Below, piece by piece: positions 1-8,303 of a stretch of 64,000 nt of DNA. The stretch is from positions 1,860,001-1,924,000 of the forward strand of contig CBDHHE010000001.1 of assembly GCA_965263335.1 (NCBI GenBank). The letters run 5' to 3'. How positions within the stretch are numbered: the stretch's first letter is position 1; each line of letters begins with the position of its first letter. The notes below the pieces were generated by a model. The model was given only the letters and a program-made list of their open reading frames with translations. It did no database searches and was not told where the DNA came from. The stretch is from Thermohalobaculum sp965263335. GTDB lineage: Bacteria > Pseudomonadota > Alphaproteobacteria > Rhodobacterales > Rhodobacteraceae. Both the position numbers and the translations under genes were made by a program.

Positions 1-385
1 GGAGACGTTCAACCGCTTCCCGCACCGTCTGAAACACTCCGATCGTCGCGTGGTGATTGAATGCTTCAACGTGCTCACGGGTCGCCTGCTGAAGCTCACG
101 TGCTGCTACCGCATCCAAACGTTCGAGCAGCAGCGCACGCACCTCCTGGTCGGAAAGGCGCGACACCAACTCACGCACCGCGTCCGGTGTGAGCGGACTG
201 GGGAGCGACGCCACAGCAGGTTGCTGCGCATTGTCCGGAAGCGGAACTTGTGCGCCCGCGTGCGTAGCCAAAAGGACCGCGCCCGATACAAGAAGCACCA
301 GGAGAAACGAGAACCATTGCGAAGACGACCGGCCGCCGGGTTCTTCGCCAACACGCTCACGGGGAACGCGATCTGCAATGTGCAT
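1..385 (-). CDS. N-terminus of probable MscS-family mechanosensitive channel (partial)
   Basis: Translating the minus strand from an ATG at 385 gives an open frame that runs off the left edge, about 128 residues. A charged N-terminus is followed by one hydrophobic segment (about residues 24-45: WFSFLLVLLVSGAVLLATHA), which looks like an export signal or anchor. A helical stretch follows, beginning LPSPLTPDAVRELVSRLSDQ and continuing EVRALLLERLDAVAARELQQ. That LTPxAVRxLVxRLSDxEVRALL pattern is what I recall at the start of large periplasmic-domain MscS channels of Rhodobacterales. The channel pore domain would lie outside the window, so the family call rests on this N-terminal pattern only. 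The pattern could also belong to another exported helical protein. Confidence 0.5.
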   Translation of the reverse strand, partial: MHIADRVPRERVGEEPGGRSSSQWFSFLLVLLVSGAVLLATHAGAQVPLPDNAQQPAVASLPSPLTPDAVRELVSRLSDQEVRALLLERLDAVAARELQQATREHVEAFNHHATIGVFQTVREAVERL

Positions 386-553
386 GCGTCTTTGCCTTCA
401 GGGCCTGAAAGAGGCCATCAGGCTAGGCAGGTCAGGCAGCGTGTCAATCGATTGACGAGCCTGGGCTCCGCGACAGACATTTAAAAACAGCACCCTGCGT
501 CTGCTGATGTTCCCCGGAGCGCGGGGTGATGCGGGCTAAGCTCGCGCACAGGT

Positions 554-1459
554 TTACGGCTGATGGTGCGAATGCCAATGCTCGGCGATATCGATGCGGC
601 GGGCAAACCAGACATCGGCATGGCCCGCGGCGTACTCCAGAAAGCGGCGCAGCGCCGCGATCCGGCCCGGGCGTCCCACCAGGCGGCAATGCAACCCCAC
701 TGACATCATCTTCGGTGCCCCTGCCTGTCCTTCACGGTAGAGTTCATCGAAGCTGTCGCGCAGGTAGGTCTCGAACTGGTCGCCCGCATTGAAGCCCTGC
801 GGTGTGGCAAAGCGCATGTCATTGGCGTCGAGCGTGTAGGGCACGACCAGCTGCTGCCTGCCGCCAATCTTCAACCAGTATGGCAGATCGTCAGCATACG
901 AGTCCGCAACATAGTCGAAGCCGCCGTCTTCGGCGATCAGGCGCACGGTGTTCATCGAGCAACGCCCGGTGTACCAACCACGGGGCCGGCGCCCCGTCAC
1001 ACGGGCGTGGATGGCCTTGGCCTGATCGATGTGCGCGCGCTCTTCTGCTTCGGAGAAGTTCCGGTACTCAATCCACTTCAAGCCGTGTGAAGCGATCTCC
1101 CAACCCGCCGCATTCATAGCGGCGACCTGCTCGGGACTACGTTCCAGCGCGGTCGCCACGCCATAGACCGTGACCGGTATGGCCATGCCCGTGAACAGGC
1201 GATGCAAGCGCCAGAACCCGGCACGAGCGCCATACTCATAAATGGATTCCATGTTCCAATGGCGCTCGCCTTCCCACGGTTGTGCACCGACGATTTCGGA
1301 CAGGAACGCCTCCGAGGCGTTGTCCCCGTGAAGGATGTTGTTCTCGCCACCTTCCTCATAGTTGATGACGATCTGAACGGCGATCTTCGCCCCACCAGGC
1401 CACCGTGGGTCTGGGGGCGTTGCCCCATAGCCTTTCATATCACGCGCGTAGTCGGTCAT
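554..1459 (-). CDS. puuE: PuuE-type allantoinase (polysaccharide deacetylase family)
   Basis: A 301-residue NodB-fold protein resembling the cofactor-independent allantoinase PuuE, which hydrolyses allantoin to allantoate. Visible family signatures are VIVNYEEGGE-like sequence near the start (here VINYEEGGENNILHGD), the EIASHGLKWIEY block in the middle, and RRPRGWYTGRCSMNT, all typical of PuuE rather than of chitin or peptidoglycan deacetylases. The start is taken at the ATG at 1459. A TTG at 1471 would add four residues but would overlap the upstream stop. It ends the minus-strand run that begins with the transporter and racemase genes, so it probably acts on a ureide or hydantoin imported by that transporter. 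Substrate identity is inferred. Confidence 0.8.
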   Translation of the reverse strand: MTDYARDMKGYGATPPDPRWPGGAKIAVQIVINYEEGGENNILHGDNASEAFLSEIVGAQPWEGERHWNMESIYEYGARAGFWRLHRLFTGMAIPVTVYGVATALERSPEQVAAMNAAGWEIASHGLKWIEYRNFSEAEERAHIDQAKAIHARVTGRRPRGWYTGRCSMNTVRLIAEDGGFDYVADSYADDLPYWLKIGGRQQLVVPYTLDANDMRFATPQGFNAGDQFETYLRDSFDELYREGQAGAPKMMSVGLHCRLVGRPGRIAALRRFLEYAAGHADVWFARRIDIAEHWHSHHQP

Positions 1460-1467
1460 TTGTTCTC

Positions 1468-2124
1468 TCAAGCTGCCGCCGTGATGATCGTGCGTGCGAG
1501 ACCCATGGCCGCCGCGACCCCATCAACAGAGGGCAGACCCGATGCAGCACGCATGGCCGCGCCGAAAGGTGCCATTCCGGCGCATCCCAGGACAAGTGCG
1601 TGAGCCCCGTCTTGTTCGGCAGCGTCACGGGCCGAAATTTCCAGAACTCTGCGCGCTCTAGGAGGGTCGTGCTCAAGGGACAGCACAGGGAGCCCACTCG
1701 CCCGCACTTTGGCACATGAACGGGCAAAGCCGTAGGCAGCAATGTTTGCCTCTATCACCGGTACGGACACCGGCAAAGTGGTGATCACGGTGAATGGCCC
1801 GCCAAACAACATCGCGGCATGAAAGGCGGCTTCACCGATGCCAATAACCGGGGTGCTCGACGCCGCGCGGGCCTCGGCCAGACCGGTGTCGTCGAAACAT
1901 GCAATCACTATTGCATCGAAGCCCGAAGTTGCCGCTTTCACACACGCCTCGACAACGCCCGGTGTGGCCGCGATGCCGTCGGAAGCCCCCTGGATCGCGG
2001 CGGGACCATCGTGATTGGTCATCGCAACCACTTCGACGTCGGATGCGGCAGCGGCGAGCGCCGACGACAAGATGCCCTCGGTCATCGATGCCGTGCTGTT
2101 GGGATTGATGACCAGAACGCGCAT
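1468..2124 (-). CDS. Aspartate/glutamate/hydantoin racemase family protein
   Basis: A 218-residue protein of the Asp/Glu/hydantoin racemase superfamily. It opens with MRVLVINPNST, the usual start of hydantoin and allantoin racemases. The two catalytic cysteines expected for two-base racemisation are at about residue 76 (VIACFDDTGL) and residue 181 (LVLGCAGM). Its stop lies 9 bp before the ATG of the PuuE-type allantoinase, and its start is 4 bp after the stop of an ABC permease gene. PuuE acts on one enantiomer of allantoin, so an allantoin racemase (HpxA-like) role is the natural reading. A 5-substituted hydantoin racemase is the alternative. Confidence 0.8.
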   Translation of the reverse strand: MRVLVINPNSTASMTEGILSSALAAAASDVEVVAMTNHDGPAAIQGASDGIAATPGVVEACVKAATSGFDAIVIACFDDTGLAEARAASSTPVIGIGEAAFHAAMLFGGPFTVITTLPVSVPVIEANIAAYGFARSCAKVRASGLPVLSLEHDPPRARRVLEISARDAAEQDGAHALVLGCAGMAPFGAAMRAASGLPSVDGVAAAMGLARTIITAAA

Positions 2125-2128
2125 CTGT

Positions 2129-2968
2129 TCAGATCATGCCCTTGCCGGCATCAGTCGCACGCCGCGAGCGGCGCCGGTTGACGATAACCGCCGCAGTGAG
2201 GAATGTCCCCACGATCAAGAAGGAAAACGCGGTGGTGAGTGTCCCCAACGCATAAATAACCGGGGTCGTGACATTGGTTGTCATGCCGAAGATCTCGAGT
2301 GGCAGGGTGTTGTAGCTCCCGGATGTGAGCAAGGTGCGTGCAAATTCGTCATAGCTCAGCGTGAAACCAAAAAGCGCCACACCGATCAGACTGGGCGCGA
2401 TAAGAGGAAGCACGACGTAGCGCACCGTCTGCCAGGCAGTGGCACCCTGGTCCCGTGCTGCCTCCTCGTAAGACTTGTCGAAGCGGTTGAACACCGCGAA
2501 CATGATCAGAAGGCCAAACGGCAGTGTCCATGTCAGCTGCGATCCAAATCCGGAGGTCGACCAGTGAACCTCCCAATCCAATCGGTTGAAGATCAGCCCG
2601 ACGCCCAGCGAGACCAAAATCGAGGGAATGATCAGCGACGTTATCACCAGATAGAAGAGCAACGTCGAGGCGGGAAAGCGCTTGCGAAACGCCAAGCCTC
2701 CCATCACGGAGAACACGACGGTCGTGACCATCACGAGAAGTCCGAGCACGAACGAGCGTCCAAACGAGCCCCAGATGTCGCCGACGGCCTGTTGCTCGAA
2801 GAGGTCCTCGAACCAGTGGGTGGAGACGCCGTTCATCGGGAAGGTGAGGCCTCCCTGCGGCCCCTGGAACGATAAGATCGCGATCGTGATGGTCGGGCCA
2901 TAGAGGAACAGCAGAAACAGGGCAAAGAAGCCCGCAAGCACATAGAAGGAACGGGGGCGCTTCTCCAT
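2129..2968 (-). CDS. ABC transporter permease, PotC-like (polyamine type)
   Basis: A 279-residue inner-membrane protein with about six hydrophobic segments. It carries the cytoplasmic EAA loop YEEAARDQGATAWQTVRYVV, which contacts the ATPase. Length and sequence fit the PotC/PotI branch of spermidine/putrescine-type permeases. Its start abuts the stop of the second permease (2969), so the two are translationally coupled. The neighbours are a binding protein and a PotA-like ATPase upstream and ureide enzymes downstream, so the cargo is more likely allantoin, a hydantoin or a related nitrogen compound than a polyamine. That cargo assignment is inference from context. Confidence 0.85.
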   Translation of the reverse strand: MEKRPRSFYVLAGFFALFLLFLYGPTITIAILSFQGPQGGLTFPMNGVSTHWFEDLFEQQAVGDIWGSFGRSFVLGLLVMVTTVVFSVMGGLAFRKRFPASTLLFYLVITSLIIPSILVSLGVGLIFNRLDWEVHWSTSGFGSQLTWTLPFGLLIMFAVFNRFDKSYEEAARDQGATAWQTVRYVVLPLIAPSLIGVALFGFTLSYDEFARTLLTSGSYNTLPLEIFGMTTNVTTPVIYALGTLTTAFSFLIVGTFLTAAVIVNRRRSRRATDAGKGMI

Positions 2969-3889
2969 CTAAAGTTCCTTCCGGATGTCAACAAAACGCA
3001 GCATGATGCCAATGGTGATCAGCACGGTGGCAAGCAGGACCACCGCCGTCGCCGAGGCTGACGGGTATTGCAACAGTCCCACGTCGTTCGAGATCAGCCG
3101 TCCCACATTCGCCGACTGGGATCCGGACATGAAGCGCACCGTGATGAAGTCTCCCATCACAAGCGTCACAACAAAGATCGATCCAATCATGATCCCCGGT
3201 TTGGTCAGCGGGATGATCACATTGGTCAAGATTTGAAAGCCGGTTGCTCCTGCGTCGCGTGCGGCCTCGATCAGTGATTTGTCGATGCGCATCATGGTGT
3301 TGAAGATCGGCACCACCATGAACAGCGTGTAGAGGTGGACGAAGGCCAGCACCACGGCGAAGTCGCTGAAGAGCAACCACTCCAGCGGCTCGTCGATCAC
3401 GCCCATCGAGATCAGCGTCGAGTTGGCGATACCGTTGCGGCCCAGAAACGGGATCCAGCTGATCATCCGAATGATGTTCGATGTCCAGAACGGGATGGTG
3501 CACAGCAGGAACAACCCGACCTGCCAGGTCAGCGACTGCACATGGAACGCGAGGAAGTATGCGACCGTGAAGCCGATCGTGAGTGTGAAGAACCAGACGA
3601 GCATCGTGTAGGTGAACGTCTTCAGGAACACTGCATACGTGACCGACGAGCCGAACAGGAACTCGTAGTTGTCGAACTGGAAGTCCGGATAAAACGAATA
3701 CTCTGTTGCACCCCAGAAGCTGACCACCACGATCATGATGATCGGCAGCACAAGGAAAAACAGCAGCACCATCCAGATCGGGGCCGACAACATCAGCCCC
3801 GACAACCCGGCGCCGATGCGGGCCCGCCGCTCCGCAGCCGAGAGGATGGGTTTGGTTCCGGCGGGCACGGATGCGCTCACCGGAACCAA
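2969..3889 (-). CDS. ABC transporter permease, PotB-like (polyamine type)
   Basis: A 306-residue integral membrane protein with a cytoplasmic N-terminus (AERRARIGAGLSG) and six predicted helices. The EAA loop reads IEAARDAGATGFQILTNVII. It pairs with the adjacent PotC-like permease to form the translocation pore. No ATG is available in frame at the 5' end: the frame opens with TTG at 3889, and a GTG at 3880 is an equally plausible start. Neither has a clear Shine-Dalgarno sequence, so translation may depend on coupling to the binding-protein gene that ends 15 bp upstream. Confidence 0.85.
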   Translation of the reverse strand: MVPVSASVPAGTKPILSAAERRARIGAGLSGLMLSAPIWMVLLFFLVLPIIMIVVVSFWGATEYSFYPDFQFDNYEFLFGSSVTYAVFLKTFTYTMLVWFFTLTIGFTVAYFLAFHVQSLTWQVGLFLLCTIPFWTSNIIRMISWIPFLGRNGIANSTLISMGVIDEPLEWLLFSDFAVVLAFVHLYTLFMVVPIFNTMMRIDKSLIEAARDAGATGFQILTNVIIPLTKPGIMIGSIFVVTLVMGDFITVRFMSGSQSANVGRLISNDVGLLQYPSASATAVVLLATVLITIGIMLRFVDIRKEL

Positions 3890-3904
3890 TTGTTCATGTC
3901 AGCC

Positions 3905-5182
3905 TCAGGCCGCAATGAACTCGTTCCACTTGCGGACCATGTACTGGTTCTCGTCCATCACAGCGTTCCAGCACGCAACCGCACCCATGCGATCATAGAA
4001 GCTGCCGCCGTCGCGCACCGCACCGGCTTTCTCCATAACATCACCGAAAGGATTGGTGATATCACCTTGAGCCGCTTTTCCCTCGAACCAGAAGCCCCAT
4101 TCGTCTTCTGACATGAAGTCCTTGGAGGTCTCCGGCACCGCCGAATAGTAGCCCTGGCGCATCAGGAATCCGCCAACCCAGCCCGACAGATACCAGTTGA
4201 TGTACTCGTACGCCGCTTCCAGCTCCAAACCTGACAAGTTTGCGGACAGGCCAATTCCGCCGCCCCAGGACCGGTATCCTTCTTCCAGCGGCTGGTAGAC
4301 GCACGGAATGCCCTTGGAGCGCACAGCAGTGATGGCGGGTGACCACATCGACTGGATCACCACCTCGCCCGAGGCCATCAGGTTCACTGACTCGTCGAAG
4401 GTCTTCCAGAAGGCGCGGAACTGACCGGCCTTCTTCGCCTCGGTGAAGATCCCGAGGGTCATGTCGATCTCTTCCTTGGTCATGTTCCCCTTGTCTGGAT
4501 AGGTGTACTCACCCATCGACTCGACGACCATCGCCATGTCCATGATCCCGATGGAGGAAATGTCCAGGATCGACGCCTTGCCTTTGAACTCGGGGTTGAG
4601 GAGCTCTTTCCAATTGTTGATGGGCCGGCCGATCAGATCCGGACGGATGCCAAGTGTATCAGCGTTGTAGATCGTCGGGATCAGGGTCATCCAACCGGAT
4701 TCCTCGTCGACGAACTCCTTGCCATCGACACCGGTGGTGAAGCCCACAGTGTGCGGTGCCGTGCCCTGGGCAATCGTGCTTTCGGGCGTCAGCTTGCCGT
4801 CTCGGAATATGCCGACGATCTTGTCGTAGTTGGCAATTTTCGACGTATCCATGGCCTGCAGATTGCCCGCGGCCCAGACTTTCTTGCAGATCCAGTATTC
4901 AATGTCTGCGATATCGAAGCTCTTCGGCTGTGTCGCGGCGCGCTGGGTCACACTATCGGAATCCAGCGCGGTCATCTCCAAAGTGAAACCGAGGTCCTCC
5001 TTCACCTTGGCGGCCACCTCGTTCAGATTTGACACCCCGGTTCCGAATTGGCGCAGCGTGACATCCTTGATGTTCTGCGCCCAGATTGTCGGGGCGCCGA
5101 GCGTGCTGGCCGCCACGCCTGCCGCGGTCCCTTGCAACAATCTGCGTCGAGTCAGCCCAGTAGTTCTGGTTGTCTCAGTCAT
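3905..5182 (-). CDS. Periplasmic substrate-binding protein, PotD/PotF-like, Tat signal
   Basis: A 425-residue extracytoplasmic solute-binding protein. The N-terminus carries a twin-arginine signal (TRRRLLQGTAAGVAASTLGA, cleavage near IWAQN). Most proteins of this kind go by Sec, so Tat export suggests folding before export. The remainder matches type-2 periplasmic binding proteins of the spermidine/putrescine class (for example SIGIMDMAMVVESMGEY and ASGEVVIQSMWSPAITAVRS). It lies between the ATPase (start 6219) and the two permeases, giving the order ATPase, receptor, permease B, permease C. It sets the specificity of the system, which the sequence alone does not reveal. Linkage to allantoinase and racemase genes favours a ureide ligand. 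Confidence 0.85.
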   Translation of the reverse strand: MTETTRTTGLTRRRLLQGTAAGVAASTLGAPTIWAQNIKDVTLRQFGTGVSNLNEVAAKVKEDLGFTLEMTALDSDSVTQRAATQPKSFDIADIEYWICKKVWAAGNLQAMDTSKIANYDKIVGIFRDGKLTPESTIAQGTAPHTVGFTTGVDGKEFVDEESGWMTLIPTIYNADTLGIRPDLIGRPINNWKELLNPEFKGKASILDISSIGIMDMAMVVESMGEYTYPDKGNMTKEEIDMTLGIFTEAKKAGQFRAFWKTFDESVNLMASGEVVIQSMWSPAITAVRSKGIPCVYQPLEEGYRSWGGGIGLSANLSGLELEAAYEYINWYLSGWVGGFLMRQGYYSAVPETSKDFMSEDEWGFWFEGKAAQGDITNPFGDVMEKAGAVRDGGSFYDRMGAVACWNAVMDENQYMVRKWNEFIAA

Positions 5183-5235
5183 TCGTGTCTCTCCTTGCCG
5201 TGTTGGTCTTTTGCCCGTTGATCAGGCGTTTGCGG

Positions 5236-6219
5236 TCAGTCCCTCAGCTCATGCAGATCGGCAGTGTCCCAGGACAGACCAACCTCTTCGCCGCGGTTCA
5301 GCGGTGATGTGAAAAACTCACGCTCCTCGACGAGAACCGTCAGCTCCTGGTCCCCGTCCCCCCGCATCGACAACGCAACTGACGTTCCCTGGTATTCGAC
5401 CTCCACGACGGTCGCGCGCATGTCAGCCGATCCATCGGCCGCAAGGCGCACCCGATCGGCGCGAACGGAGAAGCGGCCATTCGCCAGGGAAAGCACATTG
5501 TGATTGCCGATGAAGCGCGCCACGAACTCGGTGCGCGGGGTGTTGAAGACTTCGCGTGGTGGTCCGGTCTGCTCGATCCTGCCAGCGTTCATCACCACGA
5601 TCTGATCCGAAAGCGCCATGGCCTCGTCCTGGCTGTGGGTCACGTGGATAAAGGTGATTTCAAGCGCCCGCTGCAGCCGTTTCAGCTCGCTGCGCATCTT
5701 CAATCTCAGGAACGGATCAAGCGCCGACAACGGCTCATCGAGCAGCAAGACCTGTGGTTCCGACGCCATGGCGCGTGCCAGTGCGACGCGTTGCTGCTGG
5801 CCACCTGAAAGCTGCGCCGGAAGTCGCTCGGCAAGGGACTCCATGTCCACGAGCGCCAGAAGCTCCTGCGCCTTCGCCAAACGTGTGTCCTTCGCGACAC
5901 CGCGCATCTTGAGGCCGAATGCAACGTTTTCGGCCACGCTCAGGTGCGGAAACAACGCATAAGACTGAAACATCATTGCGGTGCCGCGGAGCGCGGGCGG
6001 TCGCGCCGAGATATCAGAGCCATCCAAAATGATGGCCCCGGCGCTGACAGCCTCATGCCCTGCGATCATCCTCAGCGTCGTGGACTTGCCGCACCCCGAG
6101 GGGCCCAGAAGGCACACATAGTTGGTCGCCGGAAAAACATGGCTGATCGCGTCCACGGCGAGCATCTCGCCGTAGCGTTTCGTGAGCGATACCAATTCCA
6201 GGTCAAGGTTTGACCGCAT
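5236..6219 (-). CDS. ABC transporter ATP-binding protein, PotA-like
   Basis: A 327-residue nucleotide-binding subunit. It has Walker A GPSGCGKST, the signature LSGGQQQR, Walker B VLLLDEPL, and a C-terminal TOBE-type region as in PotA and other polyamine/iron importers. I place the start at the ATG at 6219 (MRSNLDLELVSLTKRYGEM), where homology to ABC domains begins. The longer frame from 6258 adds only low-complexity residues. It is the first gene of the minus-strand transporter operon and is divergent from the GntR gene that starts at 6470, so both promoters must lie in the 250 bp between them. Confidence 0.88.
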   Translation of the reverse strand: MRSNLDLELVSLTKRYGEMLAVDAISHVFPATNYVCLLGPSGCGKSTTLRMIAGHEAVSAGAIILDGSDISARPPALRGTAMMFQSYALFPHLSVAENVAFGLKMRGVAKDTRLAKAQELLALVDMESLAERLPAQLSGGQQQRVALARAMASEPQVLLLDEPLSALDPFLRLKMRSELKRLQRALEITFIHVTHSQDEAMALSDQIVVMNAGRIEQTGPPREVFNTPRTEFVARFIGNHNVLSLANGRFSVRADRVRLAADGSADMRATVVEVEYQGTSVALSMRGDGDQELTVLVEEREFFTSPLNRGEEVGLSWDTADLHELRD

Positions 6220-6361
6220 GTCTCCAGCCTTGTGTCGTGGCTCAAAGGGTGTCGGCAAAGCTGCAAGCAGACAAACAAAACCCTGTTCGCACGCCCCGGC
6301 ACCTAAACAAAATCTGGAAATGCGCGCAATCAGGGCAGTTTTTCACAACGATTGGACAAGG

Positions 6362-6395
6362 ATTGTGCACGAAATCTCGACAGAGTGTGCGCAAT
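6362..6395. promoter_or_regulatory. Candidate operator: imperfect 9-bp inverted repeat between transporter operon and GntR gene
   Basis: ATTGTGCAC (6362-6370) and GTGCGCAAT (6387-6395) are inverted copies with one mismatch, separated by 16 bp. They lie in the divergent intergenic region between the PotA-like ATPase gene and the GntR regulator gene. Position suggests autoregulation and control of the transporter. The spacing is wider than usual for a single FadR-family site, so this is only a candidate. Confidence 0.3.
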
Positions 6396-6469
6396 CTCCG
6401 AATCAATTGAACGTCATCTCACCAAGTGGATATGGTCTGACTGGCGCTGAGACGAAGGAGCGACCTGGC

Positions 6470-7162
6470 ATGCCGGCCAAAAGTGCCACGCAATCGAAAG
6501 TCGCCCACAACGACGCGATTGCCGGGCAGATACAGCAAGCGATTCTAGACCATCGCCTGTCGCCTGGGACAAAACTGACCGAGGATGAGCTGGCCTCGAT
6601 TTACGAGGTGGGCCGGACTGTGATCAGGGGCGCGCTGCAAGCACTCACGCACCGAGGGCTCGTCGAAACCCAGCGCAATCGAGGGGCCTTCGTCGCGAAG
6701 CCCTCGACACGTGAAGCACGCGAAGTCTTCGAGGCCCGCGCCTTGCTGGAGCCACGAACTGCCCATTCCGCGGCTCAGCGGGCACGAGCGGTCGATCTCC
6801 GAGAACTCAAGCGCCACATCGAGCAAGAACATTCGGCGATGCAATCCGGCGACACCGGGCGAGCGGTCTACCTCTCTGGCGAATTCCACCTGGCCATCGC
6901 CCGGATTGCTGATCAAACCACCATTGCGGAGTTCATCTCCGCACTGATCGCCCGGTCATCCTTGATCATTGCGCTTTACTGGAAGCGCCGGGACGCACTC
7001 TGCGAAAGTCACGCGCACATGGCGCTCGTCGACGCAATCGCAGACAAGGACAGCCCCAGAGCGGAAGGTTTGATGAAAAGCCACCTGCTCGACCTGCGCT
7101 CCTCGCTTGATCTTTCCGATCGACCAAGTCCTCCGAAGTCACTGCGCGAAGCCTTGTCATGA
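6470..7162 (+). CDS. GntR-family (FadR subfamily) transcriptional regulator
   Basis: A 230-residue regulator with an N-terminal winged helix of the GntR type (AIAGQIQQAILDHRLSPGTK, then LTEDELASIYEVGRTVIRGA) followed by an all-helical FCD ligand-binding domain (EVFEARALLEPRTA, GEFHLAIARIAD, ESHAHMALVDAI). The FCD histidines (FHLAIA, HAHMALVDA) fit a metal/carboxylate pocket. The start at 6470 is preceded by AAGGAG at 6455-6460 with good spacing. The open frame reaches back to 6182 but has no homology there. It is divergent from the transporter/allantoinase operon and is the obvious candidate to control it in response to a ureide-derived acid. It overlaps the next gene by 4 bp. Confidence 0.88.
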   Translation: MPAKSATQSKVAHNDAIAGQIQQAILDHRLSPGTKLTEDELASIYEVGRTVIRGALQALTHRGLVETQRNRGAFVAKPSTREAREVFEARALLEPRTAHSAAQRARAVDLRELKRHIEQEHSAMQSGDTGRAVYLSGEFHLAIARIADQTTIAEFISALIARSSLIIALYWKRRDALCESHAHMALVDAIADKDSPRAEGLMKSHLLDLRSSLDLSDRPSPPKSLREALS

Positions 7163-8004
7163 CCGAAGCGTTTCGACTGTCCACAATGACGGTTGAGGAC
7201 GTCAAGCGGGCAGTTGACTGGGCAGCCGACGAAGGCTGGAACCCCGGCCTTGACGATGCCTCGGCCTTCCATGCCGTCGATCCAGAGGGGTTCCTGATGG
7301 GTTGGCTTGAGGATGAGCCCGTAACGGCGATCTCCGTGGTCAGGCATTCGGAAAGCTATGCCTTCCTGGGATTCTATCTCTGTGTGCCGCAACATCGTGG
7401 AAAGGGGTTGGGCCTCGCCACCTGGCAAGCAGGGCTAGAGCGACTTGGCAACCGTCGGGTCGGTCTAGACGGGGTTCCGGCGCAACAGGAAAACTATCGC
7501 CTCTCGGGCTTCAACTACGCCCACCACACGCAAAGATACGGCGGCAAAATCTCCGCTCATCACCACGATGACTTCGAGTGCATCTCGACCGGCGACGTCG
7601 AAGATGTCCTCAGGCTCGACCGGGAGGTGCATGGCGGGGTTTGTCGCGACCGCTACCTATCCGAATGGGTCTGCCAGACCAAAAACCGCCGGACGATGGT
7701 GCTAAGACGCGGCCACGAGATACATGCGGTCGGAACGGTTCGCACGTGCCGCCTTGGACACAAGATCGGACCACTGCTGGCACCAAACCGAGATGTCGCG
7801 CAGGCGCTCATCGAAAGCCTCGTTGCCTTGGTCGATGCCGAGCAAGTCTTTGTAGACATTCCCGACCCCAACGTGGACGGCGTGTCCATGGCAAGAAACC
7901 TGGGCCTGTCTCCAGCCTTCGCCTGCGCGCGCATGTACAAAGGGCCGGCCCCATCCAGGGACCTTTCAAGGACGTTCGGCGAAGCAACGTTTGAGCTCGG
8001 TTGA
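7159..8004 (+). CDS. GNAT-family N-acetyltransferase with C-terminal extension
   Basis: A 281-residue protein. The N-terminal half is a GNAT domain with the acetyl-CoA pyrophosphate loop in VPQHRGKGLGLATWQAGL. The C-terminal half (from about residue 140) resembles the second domain of YitI/DUF1248-type two-domain acetyltransferases. It starts inside the stop of the GntR gene (ATGA overlap), so the two are co-transcribed. Such enzymes often acetylate small amines. Here the partner genes suggest an intermediate or side product of ureide or hydantoin breakdown, but no substrate can be read from the sequence. Confidence 0.75.
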   Translation: MTEAFRLSTMTVEDVKRAVDWAADEGWNPGLDDASAFHAVDPEGFLMGWLEDEPVTAISVVRHSESYAFLGFYLCVPQHRGKGLGLATWQAGLERLGNRRVGLDGVPAQQENYRLSGFNYAHHTQRYGGKISAHHHDDFECISTGDVEDVLRLDREVHGGVCRDRYLSEWVCQTKNRRTMVLRRGHEIHAVGTVRTCRLGHKIGPLLAPNRDVAQALIESLVALVDAEQVFVDIPDPNVDGVSMARNLGLSPAFACARMYKGPAPSRDLSRTFGEATFELG

Positions 8005-8303
8005 GCCAGGCCGGCGGGTTTTTTGGATCGCACCACTCATGCAGCTGAAACAACGCATGAGTGCTCCGCAAGAACTGCGTTTCAGGGCTGCAGCAGTGTT
8101 GGTTCGCCTGCTTGAGCTCCGCATGTGGGTCAGCGCCTGCGGAATGTCTGTGGAGACCCATCAAACGCAGACTTCTGCGAAATCCCAATGTCTTGCATCG
8201 GCTTGCGGATCGAGTGGTTGTCCCAAGTTGCAACGTTGCCGAGTAGATCGAACTACAAGCAAACTAAGCGCCTAGTCATCTGTCCCGCATCGCGGAACTG
8301 CAC

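Noticed and set aside
2015..2875. 286-residue plus-strand frame over the permease gene
   Set aside because: It is rich in His, Arg and Asp and lies antisense to the PotC-like permease; no family resemblance.
7985..8030. T6 run after the GNAT gene as a terminator
   Set aside because: The GC-rich sequence before the T-run (CCGGCGGGTTTTTT) lacks a matching upstream arm, so no convincing stem forms.
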